A DNA stretch of 64,000 nucleotides. It comes from JBGSIC01 sp041751875. Its GTDB lineage: Bacteria; Bdellovibrionota; FAC87; UBA2466; JACKAF01. Positions within the stretch are counted from its first letter, which is position 1. Each line of letters begins with the position of its first letter. The translations under genes and the position numbers were made by a program. Below the pieces are notes generated by a model, which made no database searches, was not told where the DNA came from, and saw only the letters and a program-made list of their open reading frames with translations. The stretch is taken from the NCBI GenBank assembly GCA_041751875.1, contig JBGSIC010000013.1, forward strand, positions 248,001 through 312,000, read 5' to 3'. Below, in pieces: positions 16,739 through 24,913 of the stretch.

Positions 16739-18552
16739 TCTTCCTCAGGAGGAGCCGAGCGAATAATCTTACGCACGTTCGTGCGGAGTTCGGTTTTACG
16801 AATACGAACTGACTTGGGAGTAATTTCAACCCATTCGTCTTCGTCGATCCATTCCAGCGCCTGATCCAAAGTCAGAGGCTGAATGGCCGCAAGCTTTGTC
16901 GACTCATCCGCACCGGCCGCGCGAATATTGGTCAGCTTTTTTTCACGCACGGGGTTAGCATTTAAATCGTTGATCCGGTTGTTTTCACCAAAGACCATAC
17001 CTTCGTACATGGTCTGCCCTTCCTTCACAAAGAGCTTACCGCGCGATTCCAAAGCATGAAGCGCGTACTGCGTGCTCATGCCAGGACGATCACAAACCAT
17101 AGCACCGTTGATACGGCTGAAGCGCTTTCCCTGGTAAGGGATATAACCTTTAAAAGAACTCGAATAAATCGCTTCACCGCGTGATTCGGTCATCAGCGTA
17201 GAACGCAGGCCAATCAAGCCTCGTGAAGGAATATCAAATGACAAACGCGTGCGTCCCGAACCACCCAAAGGTTCCACTGACTGCATTCGCGCGCCTCGCT
17301 GCGCGACGATATTCATGATGGTGCCCATCGCCGTTTCCGGAACGTCGACAACAAGTTCTTCTTCCGGCTCCATCAGCTGCCCGTCGATCGTAACAGGAAT
17401 CACTTCGGGCCGACTGGCCATGAGTTCGTAGCCCTTACGTCGAATTTCTTCGAGCACAATCACGACTTGGAGTTCACCGCGTGCTTTAAGTAAAAACACT
17501 TCACTGGTTTCGGTGTTCTCTAACTTCAAAGCTACGTTTGCCAAACAAGCGCGGCGCAAATGTTCATCGAGTCCGCGACTGGTAAGGTACTCGCCTTCTT
17601 TTCCCGCAAGCGGAGAAGTATTCACCGAAATGCGTACCGCCACGGTGGGTTGATCAACCACAATCCGCGGAAGCGGCTCGGTGACTTCCAGGCCTGCAAG
17701 AGTATCACCAATATTGGGAGCCTCTGCTCCCGCTATCAGCGCGATATTGCCCGCGCTCAATTCTTTCACGCGTCCCGTGCCTAAGCCGGAATAAGTTTCG
17801 ACGGCAGTCACGCTAAAATTTTTGTTTCCGCTTTCACCCATGAGCTGAATGGTTTGGCCCTCGCGCACCACTCCAGATTCAATACGCCCAATGGCGAGCT
17901 GACCAACAAAGTTGTTGTAGCTGCGGTTAGTAACCAACATACGAAAAGGCCCTGTCGCTTCCACACGTGGGTGGGGAATTTCCTTCACGATGGTATCGAG
18001 AAGCGGAAAAAGGTTCTCTCCTCTTTCTCCTCGCGTGAAGCTCGCCCACCCTTGCCGGGCACTGGCGTAAAGCGTGGTGTAGTTGGTCTGATCGTCGCCC
18101 GACGCCAGGTCGTAAAAGAGCTCCAAAAGCTTTTCTTCCACTTCATCAATACGTGAATCCGGTCGGTCCACCTTATTAATGACCGCAATAATTTTGATAT
18201 GACGCTGAAGCGCCTTCCGCAGCACGAAACGGGTCTGCGGAAGCGGGCCTTCCGCGGCATCCACCAAGAGAAGAGCGCCATCGACCATAAAGAGAGCGCG
18301 TTCGACTTCTCCACCGAAATCACTATGTCCCGGGGTATCCACGATATTAATCCGCGTCCCCTTCCAGGAGAAGGAGGCGTTTTTGGCGGTAATGGTAATA
18401 CCGCGTTCTTTTTCCAGTTCGCCTGAGTCCATAACCCGTTCTGTCATGGTCTGGTGCGCTTGAAACACGCCTGACTGGCGGAACAAGCCATCGATAAGTG
18501 TGGTTTTGCCGTGATCGACGTGGGCAATAATCGCTAAGTTTCGAATATCCAT
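16735..18552 (-). CDS. typA: Ribosome-associated GTPase TypA/BipA
   Basis: A 605-residue protein when started at the ATG at 18552, the usual TypA length; a longer frame to 18756 runs into the palindromic element and has no conserved content. Motifs: G1 AHVDHGKTTL, G2 region RGITITAKN, G3 DTPGHSDFGGE, G4 NKVDRPDSR, then the EF-G-like domains III and V and the TypA-specific C-terminus (GLIGLRSTLMTESRGEA, EGMVFGENNR, NIRAAGADE). It acts on the 50S subunit in ribosome assembly and stress adaptation. The MutH-like gene is translationally coupled downstream. Confidence 0.97.
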   Translation of the reverse strand: MDIRNLAIIAHVDHGKTTLIDGLFRQSGVFQAHQTMTERVMDSGELEKERGITITAKNASFSWKGTRINIVDTPGHSDFGGEVERALFMVDGALLLVDAAEGPLPQTRFVLRKALQRHIKIIAVINKVDRPDSRIDEVEEKLLELFYDLASGDDQTNYTTLYASARQGWASFTRGERGENLFPLLDTIVKEIPHPRVEATGPFRMLVTNRSYNNFVGQLAIGRIESGVVREGQTIQLMGESGNKNFSVTAVETYSGLGTGRVKELSAGNIALIAGAEAPNIGDTLAGLEVTEPLPRIVVDQPTVAVRISVNTSPLAGKEGEYLTSRGLDEHLRRACLANVALKLENTETSEVFLLKARGELQVVIVLEEIRRKGYELMASRPEVIPVTIDGQLMEPEEELVVDVPETAMGTIMNIVAQRGARMQSVEPLGGSGRTRLSFDIPSRGLIGLRSTLMTESRGEAIYSSSFKGYIPYQGKRFSRINGAMVCDRPGMSTQYALHALESRGKLFVKEGQTMYEGMVFGENNRINDLNANPVREKKLTNIRAAGADESTKLAAIQPLTLDQALEWIDEDEWVEITPKSVRIRKTELRTNVRKIIRSAPPEEE

Positions 18553-18615
18553 TCTTTTCTCTACCCCGAGGGAAAAAGCACATGGGCGCGTTTTCGATTG
18601 GTGTTCGTTACGAGA

Positions 18616-18729
18616 CAGTTTTGGATCTCGCCTCTCCGAGGACGCACAAGGAAGCCACCGGAGGCGACCCTGCAGGGTCGTCGAGGATGGCGACCGCGGA
18701 GGACAAAGAAGAGGGGACATCCAAAACTG
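18616..18729. repeat. 114-bp imperfect palindrome
   Basis: Perfect 11-bp outer arms, CAGTTTTGGAT at 18616-18626 and its complement at 18719-18729, share exactly the same centre (18672.5) as an internal 14-bp perfect palindrome GACCCTGCAGGGTC at 18666-18679. About half of the intervening bases also pair. It could extrude as a cruciform or fold as a long RNA hairpin in the typA leader. It may be a REP/MITE remnant. Confidence 0.75.
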
Positions 18730-18936
18730 GCGCAGTAGAATACCAATCGAAAACACGCCCGAAAAGAAAATACCTCAAAATGCAACAGGTGATAAGCGTT
18801 CTTCCGGGGAAATCTTAGGTTAATTGGCCAAAAAACGGGTTTTGCCCCCTCTCGGAGTGAGACGGGCTCCCATCAAGCCTTTCGGTCGCCCTCGTTTTGC
18901 CGCTGATTTATCGCCGAAACATAAAACTCGACCGAT

Positions 18937-18965
18937 TTGACCCCTGGCAGAACACCCTTTATAGC
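18937..18965 (+). promoter_or_regulatory. Putative sigma70 promoter of rimK
   Basis: TTGACC at 18937-18942, a 17-bp spacer, TATAGC at 18960-18965. Transcription would begin about 40 bp before the rimK ATG at 19011. Confidence 0.6.
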
Positions 18966-19010
18966 TTGCTTTCAATGTCGAGGGTGCGGGAGGCACCTGT
19001 CCCAATCAAT

Positions 19011-19940
19011 ATGAAGCCCTTGAAAATAGCCATCCTCTCCCGCGGCCCCAAATTGTACTCTACCCAAAGTCTTTTGAAGGCGGCCGAAAAGCGGGGTCAT
19101 ACCATCTCCGTCATCAACCCCTTGCGGTGTTTTATGAACATCACGTCGCACCGTCCGATGGTTCACTACCAGCAGCAGGTGATCTCCGATTTGGACGCGG
19201 TAATTCCACGTATTGGTGCCTCCATCACCTTTTACGGAACAGCGGTCGTACGTCAGTTTGAAATGATGGGAACCTTCGCCCTCAATGAATCGGTGGCCAT
19301 TTCCCGTTCACGCGACAAACTGCGTTCCCTGCAAATGCTTTCCCGTAAAGGCATCGGCTTACCGGTGACAGGCTTTGCCCATTCGACAAAACAAGCCGGC
19401 GAACTCATTCGCTTGGTCAAGGGCGCGCCTCTGATTATTAAGTTGCTCGAAGGAACTCAAGGAAAAGGCGTCGTACTGGCCGAAACTCAGAAGGCAGCCG
19501 AGTCGGTGATTGAAGCATTCCGCAACCTAGATGCGCATTTTCTTGTTCAGGAGTTTATAAAGGAAGCGGGCGGCACGGACATTCGCTGTTTTGTGATTGG
19601 GGATCGCGTCGTGGCGTCCATGTTGCGACGAGGAAAATCAGGCGAGTTTCGTTCGAACCTACATCGCGGCGGAACAGCGGAAAAAATAAAAATCACTCCA
19701 GAAGAAAGATCGACCGCCGTACGTGCGGCGAAAGCATTAGGTTTGGGCGTGGCAGGCGTAGATTTGCTCCGCAGCAACCACGGCCCCGTGGTAATTGAAG
19801 TTAACTCCTCGCCCGGACTGGAAGGAATTGAAAACACTTCCAAGATCGACATCGCTTCTTTGGTGATCGAGTTTATCGAGAAAGAAGTCGAAAAAAAGCG
19901 CTTTGATGGCATCAAGAACAAGGTGAAGGGCAAAGGGTAA
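19011..19940 (+). CDS. rimK: RimK-type ATP-grasp ligase (S6 glutamylation)
   Basis: A 309-residue protein from the ATG at 19011; the longer frame from 18897 overlaps the promoter. Typical RimK opening (KIAILSRGPKLYSTQSLLKAAEKRGH), PRIGASITFYGTAVVRQFE, ATP-grasp domain about 100-290 with PLIIKLLEGTQGKGVVLAE and the Mg-binding VIEVNSSPGLEGIE. RimK adds glutamates to the C-terminus of ribosomal protein S6 and can make poly-glutamate. Downstream is a repeat-containing spacer and an unrelated exported protein. Confidence 0.93.
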   Translation: MKPLKIAILSRGPKLYSTQSLLKAAEKRGHTISVINPLRCFMNITSHRPMVHYQQQVISDLDAVIPRIGASITFYGTAVVRQFEMMGTFALNESVAISRSRDKLRSLQMLSRKGIGLPVTGFAHSTKQAGELIRLVKGAPLIIKLLEGTQGKGVVLAETQKAAESVIEAFRNLDAHFLVQEFIKEAGGTDIRCFVIGDRVVASMLRRGKSGEFRSNLHRGGTAEKIKITPEERSTAVRAAKALGLGVAGVDLLRSNHGPVVIEVNSSPGLEGIENTSKIDIASLVIEFIEKEVEKKRFDGIKNKVKGKG

Positions 19941-19988
19941 GCCGCACAAGGAAGGAGCAAGTACTGGCACCCGCTACCTTGTAGCCTC

Positions 19989-20050
19989 GGCTCATCTCGC
20001 TCTACCCAGCCCCGCCGAAAAAACGTAATTAGCTCGCGAGATTCGGCTGA
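19989..20050. repeat. Dispersed repeat core, copy 1
   Basis: GGCTCATCTCGCTCTACCCA at 19989 followed 41 bp on by GCTCGCGAGATTC. The same two blocks at nearly the same spacing recur at 51099-51153. It lies in the rimK-20135 spacer, which also has GGCACC motifs at both sides. Likely a palindromic dispersed element. Confidence 0.6.
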
Positions 20051-20134
20051 AAAGTCGGTGGGTTCCCTTACAAAGGGGAATGGCACCTTTTTGCTTCTGT
20101 ATTCTGGAAGTCCACAGCTAAAATTCAAAGACCT

Positions 20135-20869
20135 ATGCGCAGTTTATGGCTACTTAGTTTAATCATCGCCTCGGGTGCGTGTTTCACACTTGAAGCAAAC
20201 GGCAAAAAAAACTGCTCTGCCCGCCTGGCCGCCTTGTACATGCCTGGAATCCCACACGAAGAAACTATTGGTTATCATGGGACCGGCTTCGGAACGCTCA
20301 AAGTAATAGAGAAAACGGGGATTTTGCCAGCGGGAAGTCATGGAAGTACGATTGGAACGCTTTGGTTTTTTCCGAATCTTAAACACCCCCTGATTCAAGA
20401 AAGGATCGCTCGAGGCGAGTTTAGCGCGGACGATAAAGATATCGCTCCAACGGGTGGGGCTATCAAAGGGGCAGAAAATTATGCGGCCTTAGCAGGAAAG
20501 GATCAGGCCTTCCTAGAACACTTTGGTATCCCGCTCACTCCGGAAAGCCTTCGAGCCGCAGCTAGCGTTCCCGATCTAGGTCAGACGCACGACCTTTCGG
20601 TTGAATTTTTTGAGCAGAATTATGGGCTCAAACGTGGAAAAATTATCATGGCTTACCAACGCATTGAGCGAGAAAGAGCGCAAGGAGTGATCCTTGGTTT
20701 GGGGGCGAACGTCTTGGATTCTTTTGCGGTGGAAAAAGTAAATGACGAAGGCTTGAAGCTCATTGTACCCACTGGCCTCCCCCTAGATTTCATCTCCGGC
20801 TTCGAACCAGTCGGACAACGCGAATATGATTATTTTGAAGACCTCACTTTACGTTACCCGCCCAGATAA
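20135..20869 (+). CDS. Exported protein with ADP-ribosyltransferase-like (PARP/KptA-fold) features
   Basis: A 244-residue protein with an N-terminal signal (MRSLWLLSLIIASGACFTLEA). The segment GYHGTGFGTLKVIEKTGILP (HGT at 48-50) looks like the first ART motif of PARP- and KptA-type enzymes. KGAENYAALAGKD (Y116) fits the second motif, and DFISGFEPV (E224) could supply the third. That H-Y-E order is what NAD-dependent ADP-ribosyl or RNA 2'-phosphotransferases have, but I infer it from short motifs only. Toxin-like, cell-surface or periplasmic roles are all possible. The last 44 bases lie inside a longer frame of the methyltransferase gene but not its true start. Confidence 0.55.
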   Translation: MRSLWLLSLIIASGACFTLEANGKKNCSARLAALYMPGIPHEETIGYHGTGFGTLKVIEKTGILPAGSHGSTIGTLWFFPNLKHPLIQERIARGEFSADDKDIAPTGGAIKGAENYAALAGKDQAFLEHFGIPLTPESLRAAASVPDLGQTHDLSVEFFEQNYGLKRGKIIMAYQRIERERAQGVILGLGANVLDSFAVEKVNDEGLKLIVPTGLPLDFISGFEPVGQREYDYFEDLTLRYPPR

Positions 20870-20909
20870 GTGCTTCTGTTTGTCCTGTCGGCTTGTTAGA
20901 ATCCAAACT

Positions 20910-21668
20910 ATGCGGGCGCAATCTTATTTTTTGTTCGAATGGATGGACAGTGCTTTTGTTCCCAAGAGTCTTCGCCTCGCCTTGAGAGACATACTGGAAG
21001 TTCTCAATTGTCACCTTCGCCCTTACAACCGATGGGTGCTTGAAAACATCGTACAAGAAACCCGCAAGAACACCTATCTGGCGGTTGTTGAACTCGGAGC
21101 AGGTTCAGCGCCCCTGACTAAGGCTCTCAGCAAAGACCCCCGGTGTGAGCCCCTAAAACTCATTCCCTGTGATCTTGATCCCGACTTAAAAGCGTACGAA
21201 AAGCTCGAATCTCTCTACCCCGAAAAAGTTCAGCCAATTAAGAGCTCAGTTGATTTCTCTCGTCCTCATCAGTTCGGCAAGGAAGCGCTCCTCGTGCTCA
21301 ACAGCACTTTTCATCATATTCCTTACGCCAATCGAAAAGAGACACTTCGCTCACTTTTGAAGAGCGGAAAAAAAGTCCTCATTTTTGAGGGTGTGCGTCA
21401 CAACGCCGCAAGCGTGGTTTTCGTCGCTCTTGGTTTTCTGGGCTCCTTAATCGCTCCCTTCTTTTTTCTAAACGCCCCGGAGAGAGCCGCTCGTGTTCTT
21501 TTCTGGTGCTGGCTGATTCCCGCCGCCCCTTTCCTAATGGTGTGGGATGGGTGGGTATCCTGCCTGCGTGCGTCCACCACCGCGGAATGGCAATCTTTGT
21601 TCGCCGAACTAGACCGCCCTCAAGCGACTATCCAGAATGGTCTCTTTACTCAGTATGTGTCTGTCTGA
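20910..21668 (+). CDS. Class I SAM-dependent methyltransferase with C-terminal membrane helices
   Basis: A 252-residue protein from the ATG at 20910. Motif I is VVELGAGSAPL (about 59-69), with acidic post-I residue in LIPCDLDPDL and a motif IV-like LVLNSTFHHI. After the methyltransferase domain come two hydrophobic segments (VVFVALGFLGSLIAPFFF and LFWCWLIPAAPFLMVW), so it is probably bound to the inner membrane and could act on a lipid-like substrate. It is followed at 76 bp by the ThiF gene in the same direction. Confidence 0.75.
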   Translation: MRAQSYFLFEWMDSAFVPKSLRLALRDILEVLNCHLRPYNRWVLENIVQETRKNTYLAVVELGAGSAPLTKALSKDPRCEPLKLIPCDLDPDLKAYEKLESLYPEKVQPIKSSVDFSRPHQFGKEALLVLNSTFHHIPYANRKETLRSLLKSGKKVLIFEGVRHNAASVVFVALGFLGSLIAPFFFLNAPERAARVLFWCWLIPAAPFLMVWDGWVSCLRASTTAEWQSLFAELDRPQATIQNGLFTQYVSV

Positions 21669-21743
21669 CACGCCGATCCGCACCTTTTCTCATTTTCAGG
21701 GTCACCTTTACATTTAAGTGACCGATAAAACCTAAGAACCACT

Positions 21744-22631
21744 ATGAAAGTTGCTCTAAAAAGTGCCCTGGGCTTCAACTACGAAGAAGCCTTTCGCAGA
21801 AATCTGGGCCTTGTAACGCCTGAGGAGCAAGCGGTGCTGCGAGAAACCCGAGTCGCGATCCCTGGGGTCGGCGGCGTCGGGGGTCTTCATCTTCTAACTC
21901 TCGCTCGAATGGGAGTCGGAAACTTCAACTTCGCCGACGGCGACACATTTGAACTTGCTAATCTAAATCGTCAGTTCGGAGCGACACTTCCTACTTTGGG
22001 AAAACCAAAAGCATCTTCCCTTCAGGACATGGCTGTAGATATCAACCCCGAACTGCGTCTGAACGTCTGGTCGGAAAATATTAATCAGTCCAATGTAAAA
22101 AGTTTTCTTGCTCATTGCGATGTTGTGGTGGACGGCGTAGACGCTTTTGCGACTGAAGCTCGCTATCTCATTTTTCGAACTGCAAGAGAAATGGGAATAC
22201 CGGTGATAACTGCGGGCCCTATAGGATTCGGATGTGCTTTGATTACCTTCACACCCGACTCCATGTCGTTTGAAAAATATTTCGATTACACTCCCCAAAT
22301 GGAGAAGCGAAAACAGTTTCTCAAATTCATGGTGGGACTCACGCCGCGCCCCTATTTCCTTCGCTACTTAAAAACATCTCAAGCGAGCCTGAAAAATCAA
22401 AGTGGACCCTGCTTTGCAAACAGCGTGGCGCTTTGTTCCGGATTTGCTGCCACTGAAGTTCTCAAGCTGGTTCTTAAGCGCGGAAAGGTGTTGCCTAGTC
22501 CCTACTACCACTTCATTGATCCCTACCTGATGAAATTCAAAACAGGATACCTACCATTCGGCAACCGTGGTTGGATCCAACGATTCATCTATCGATTAGT
22601 CGATAGATTCTTGCTCAAGCCTCAAAACTAG
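21744..22631 (+). CDS. ThiF/MoeB/HesA family E1-like adenylyltransferase
   Basis: A 295-residue protein. The nucleotide loop GVGGVGG is at 41-47, followed by DGDTFELANLNRQF (Asp, Asn, Arg, Gln that bind ATP) and GKPKAS, then DVVVDGVDAF. These are the E1/ThiF signatures for adenylating a C-terminal carboxylate. I see no CxxC zinc pairs and no obvious catalytic cysteine loop, so it resembles the MccB/Rv1355c-type E1 enzymes rather than MoeB. No ubiquitin-like or ThiS/MoaD partner is nearby. An Acg-like nitroreductase at 28958 is of the kind fused to ThiF in the mycobacterial Rv1355c family. Confidence 0.85.
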   Translation: MKVALKSALGFNYEEAFRRNLGLVTPEEQAVLRETRVAIPGVGGVGGLHLLTLARMGVGNFNFADGDTFELANLNRQFGATLPTLGKPKASSLQDMAVDINPELRLNVWSENINQSNVKSFLAHCDVVVDGVDAFATEARYLIFRTAREMGIPVITAGPIGFGCALITFTPDSMSFEKYFDYTPQMEKRKQFLKFMVGLTPRPYFLRYLKTSQASLKNQSGPCFANSVALCSGFAATEVLKLVLKRGKVLPSPYYHFIDPYLMKFKTGYLPFGNRGWIQRFIYRLVDRFLLKPQN

Positions 22632-22649
22632 GCGAAAGTATCTCCTAAC

Positions 22650-23321
22650 TTGTTTCAAGGTACTTCTTTGCACTGGAACACCTCCATTGACATCTATTGC
22701 GAACGCACCAGCAGCGCGTTTCTTGCTGAGCCCCTGAATTTTGTATCCAACCTAGCTTTTTTAGCTGTGGCAATCCTCCTACACAGGAAATTGCGCAGCG
22801 AAAGTTACCCGGCGGCTCTCCACTACCTAGTTTATCTGATCTATTTCATCGCTCTAGGCAGCGGACTCTTTCACAGCGTTGCAACATTTTGGACGATCTG
22901 GGCCGACGTAGTTCCCATCGGGATTTTCCTCTTCGCTTACCTAGGCCTTTGGATGAAGCTAGCCGGCTGGAATGGGGTTCGTTGTTCTTTGGGCTATTTG
23001 GGGTTTATCGCTCTGAGTCTGCTTCTGGCGAAAGCAGTCGGCCCCCAGAAACTCAACGGCTCCGAGTCTTACTTAGGAGCTTTGGTCACACTGGGTGCCA
23101 TCGCGGCCTATACGAAACATTTTCGCTGGCCAACCGCTTCAAGGTATATGAATGCTTGGGTACTTTTTCTGCTTTCGTTTGGACTTCGTTCCATCGATAT
23201 CCGAAGTTGCCCCATTTTCCCTATCGGCACACATTTTTTTTGGCATTTGCTAAATGCAATCGTGCTTTGGCTATTGATGACCGCGGCTCTTACGAAAGCG
23301 AACAAGGGTGGGGCGAACTAA
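22650..23321 (+). CDS. Alkaline ceramidase-family (CREST) membrane hydrolase
   Basis: A 223-residue, roughly seven-helix membrane protein starting at TTG 22650 (no ATG nearby). It opens with IDIYCERTSSAFLAEPLNFVSN, the aPHC/ceramidase signature. The active-site set known from human ACER3 is present with matching spacing: S71 and H75 in GSGLFHS, D86 in WADVVPI, and H195/H199 in GTHFFWH. The family hydrolyses the amide of ceramides using zinc. Some bdellovibrio-like bacteria make sphingolipids, which would provide a substrate. It lies 18 bp after the ThiF gene and overlaps the convergent GNAT-PilZ gene by 4 bp. Confidence 0.88.
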   Translation: MFQGTSLHWNTSIDIYCERTSSAFLAEPLNFVSNLAFLAVAILLHRKLRSESYPAALHYLVYLIYFIALGSGLFHSVATFWTIWADVVPIGIFLFAYLGLWMKLAGWNGVRCSLGYLGFIALSLLLAKAVGPQKLNGSESYLGALVTLGAIAAYTKHFRWPTASRYMNAWVLFLLSFGLRSIDIRSCPIFPIGTHFFWHLLNAIVLWLLMTAALTKANKGGAN

Positions 23322-24565
23322 CCTACTAATTTTAGCGTTCCGGCCAATTCGGGGGTTCGGCGCTCGAGATCCACATCGAGAAACTGAATAAACGCGTTCC
23401 AGGTTTTCTCCGAGCGCTCTATTTCAAAACCAAACATTCCTGCGTAATCTGTCCAGCGAGGTCGAATCGTGAGCTTCTCCGCGATTTTTCCGTCGAACTT
23501 AATTTCAAGTTCGTAGGTCGCACCAAACCTAATGTTACGACCCAATTGGCAGCAGATGCCTTTTTGGCTTACATTCAGAACTACCACTTGCAACGCATGA
23601 GCCTGACTCAAAGTTATATTTCCGTGTAGCTTTGTTTCAAAGCGATTATCACGATCGGCATGCTCGCTTGGGGGAACAATCTTTTTATAGGTCTGATAGG
23701 TATAAATCTTTGATAAAACCCGACGCTCCTCTTCCGAGAGGACATCAAAGATCTGTGTTTTTTCTCTAAAAAAGTAATTGAGTAGCTCAGGTGTCATGAC
23801 CGGATCGGAAATCTTGGGAAACTGCCTCTTTGGGAACAAGATGTTTTCTATTTTCAACTTGGTAAAAAAGGTGAAGAGGTTCCGGCTGGAGGGTTTATTT
23901 CCATAAGACTGCGCAAACTCTTTGTACGCTTTTCGCAGATTCAGATGAAGACCAACGGCAGGAGCTCCTTTCACGTAATCGTAGTTTGGAACCACCTGTT
24001 CCTTAATTTTTTTAAAGAAGAGAAGGCCCTGGTAAAGATCGACATCCTTGGGGTTCACAGCGATTACTAAATGATCCACACCGAAATACCCAATACAATA
24101 TTCGTAGAGAAACTTGAGTAAAGGGAAGAGTAACTCCCCTCCTTTGCGACGAAACTCCTTCTTGATCGCCAGTGCTGAGATCTCCGCCACTCTCTGCCCC
24201 TGAGTACGTAAATCATCTACACAGAAAATCTTCTCTAACGGCAGCCCGATGGGATTTGAGCGGATAATTGAAACCGTACCGACTACTTCTTTTTCCCACA
24301 GCACAATGAGCGTGCTGGTGCTGGGAAGAGCGTGAAAAACAGATAACCTCATCCCTGAGGGCTGCGGATCCATGTATCCTTTTTCAACATACGCATCGTG
24401 CAAGATACGGAACGCCGCTTCAAGTTCCTCGGCTGTCTCGGCTACTTTCAAACGGATCTTTGGATCGGTAACAAGCGGAAGCTGAATGAAACGGCGGAAA
24501 AGAGACCGACGTATAAATGCGGGAAGCAAACGAAGTGCTTTTCGCACGGAAAACTTCAATTGCAC
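23318..24565 (-). CDS. GNAT N-acyltransferase fused to a C-terminal PilZ domain
   Basis: A 415-residue protein. Residues about 38-215 resemble the FeeM-like N-acyl amino acid synthase/autoinducer-synthase branch of GNATs: EELEAAFRILHDAYVEKGYM, STLIVLWEKEVVGTVSIIR, VAEISALAIKKEFRRKGGELLF. Residues about 300-405 look like PilZ: an Arg motif DRDNR, then VLNVSQKGICCQLG (N-x-S-x-x-G). PilZ domains bind cyclic di-GMP, usually through RxxxR and D/NxSxxG; the Arg spacing here (RDNR) is one shorter, so binding is uncertain. Probably makes an N-acyl amino acid or related amide under second-messenger control. Confidence 0.75.
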   Translation of the reverse strand: MQLKFSVRKALRLLPAFIRRSLFRRFIQLPLVTDPKIRLKVAETAEELEAAFRILHDAYVEKGYMDPQPSGMRLSVFHALPSTSTLIVLWEKEVVGTVSIIRSNPIGLPLEKIFCVDDLRTQGQRVAEISALAIKKEFRRKGGELLFPLLKFLYEYCIGYFGVDHLVIAVNPKDVDLYQGLLFFKKIKEQVVPNYDYVKGAPAVGLHLNLRKAYKEFAQSYGNKPSSRNLFTFFTKLKIENILFPKRQFPKISDPVMTPELLNYFFREKTQIFDVLSEEERRVLSKIYTYQTYKKIVPPSEHADRDNRFETKLHGNITLSQAHALQVVVLNVSQKGICCQLGRNIRFGATYELEIKFDGKIAEKLTIRPRWTDYAGMFGFEIERSEKTWNAFIQFLDVDLERRTPELAGTLKLVG

Positions 24566-24913
24566 ACGTACCTCTAGGCAAACCAGTTACTCCTTTAATT
24601 ACAATTACAGTGCCAACCGAAGCCTCCCAACCAATAAACTACAGAAATAATATCGAATAGTTAGGTAGCGCGCACCGCCCTTCGCTGTCGATTCAATTCG
24701 CAGCTGTCGAAGTTTCAGGCCCTGTTTGCGACACATTCCTAAAACCCCCAGCTTTTAGATTGCTTAGCCACTCTAAAGCTTAGACAGCTTGTCTACTTTT
24801 ACACGTAGGCCGTTGTAATTACGCAGCGTTTTGACTTGCGGTGTCGACAGAAATGGCAAAATTAAAATGCAGTGTTACGCGCGCATAACCGAAAAGTTAA
24901 TTGGAGGTGTGTA
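24566..24913. other. Divergent region upstream of the LolA-like/OMP/ABC genes
   Basis: About 348 bp, no gene. It contains a 15-bp palindrome TAGACA-GCT-TGTCTA at 24781-24795. I see no convincing -35/-10 pair. The downstream gene has the strong ribosome site GGAGGTGT. Confidence 0.5.
24781..24795. promoter_or_regulatory. Palindromic operator candidate
   Basis: Perfect 6-bp inverted repeats TAGACA/TGTCTA with a 3-bp spacer, about 120 bp before the LolA-like start. Regulator unknown. Confidence 0.35.

Larger units (their letters stand above)
18553..19010. other. Divergent region between typA and rimK
   Basis: About 458 bp containing a 114-bp imperfect palindrome (18616-18729) on the typA side and the rimK promoter (18937-18965). 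I see no gene. Open frames here are extensions of typA and rimK without conserved content. Confidence 0.6.

Noticed and set aside
18553..18756. N-terminal extension of TypA
   Set aside because: The family length (about 605) is met from 18552; the extension reads through the palindromic element.
22889..23329. 146-codon plus-strand frame
   Set aside because: It is a shadow of the ceramidase-family gene, whose active-site residues are intact in the other frame.
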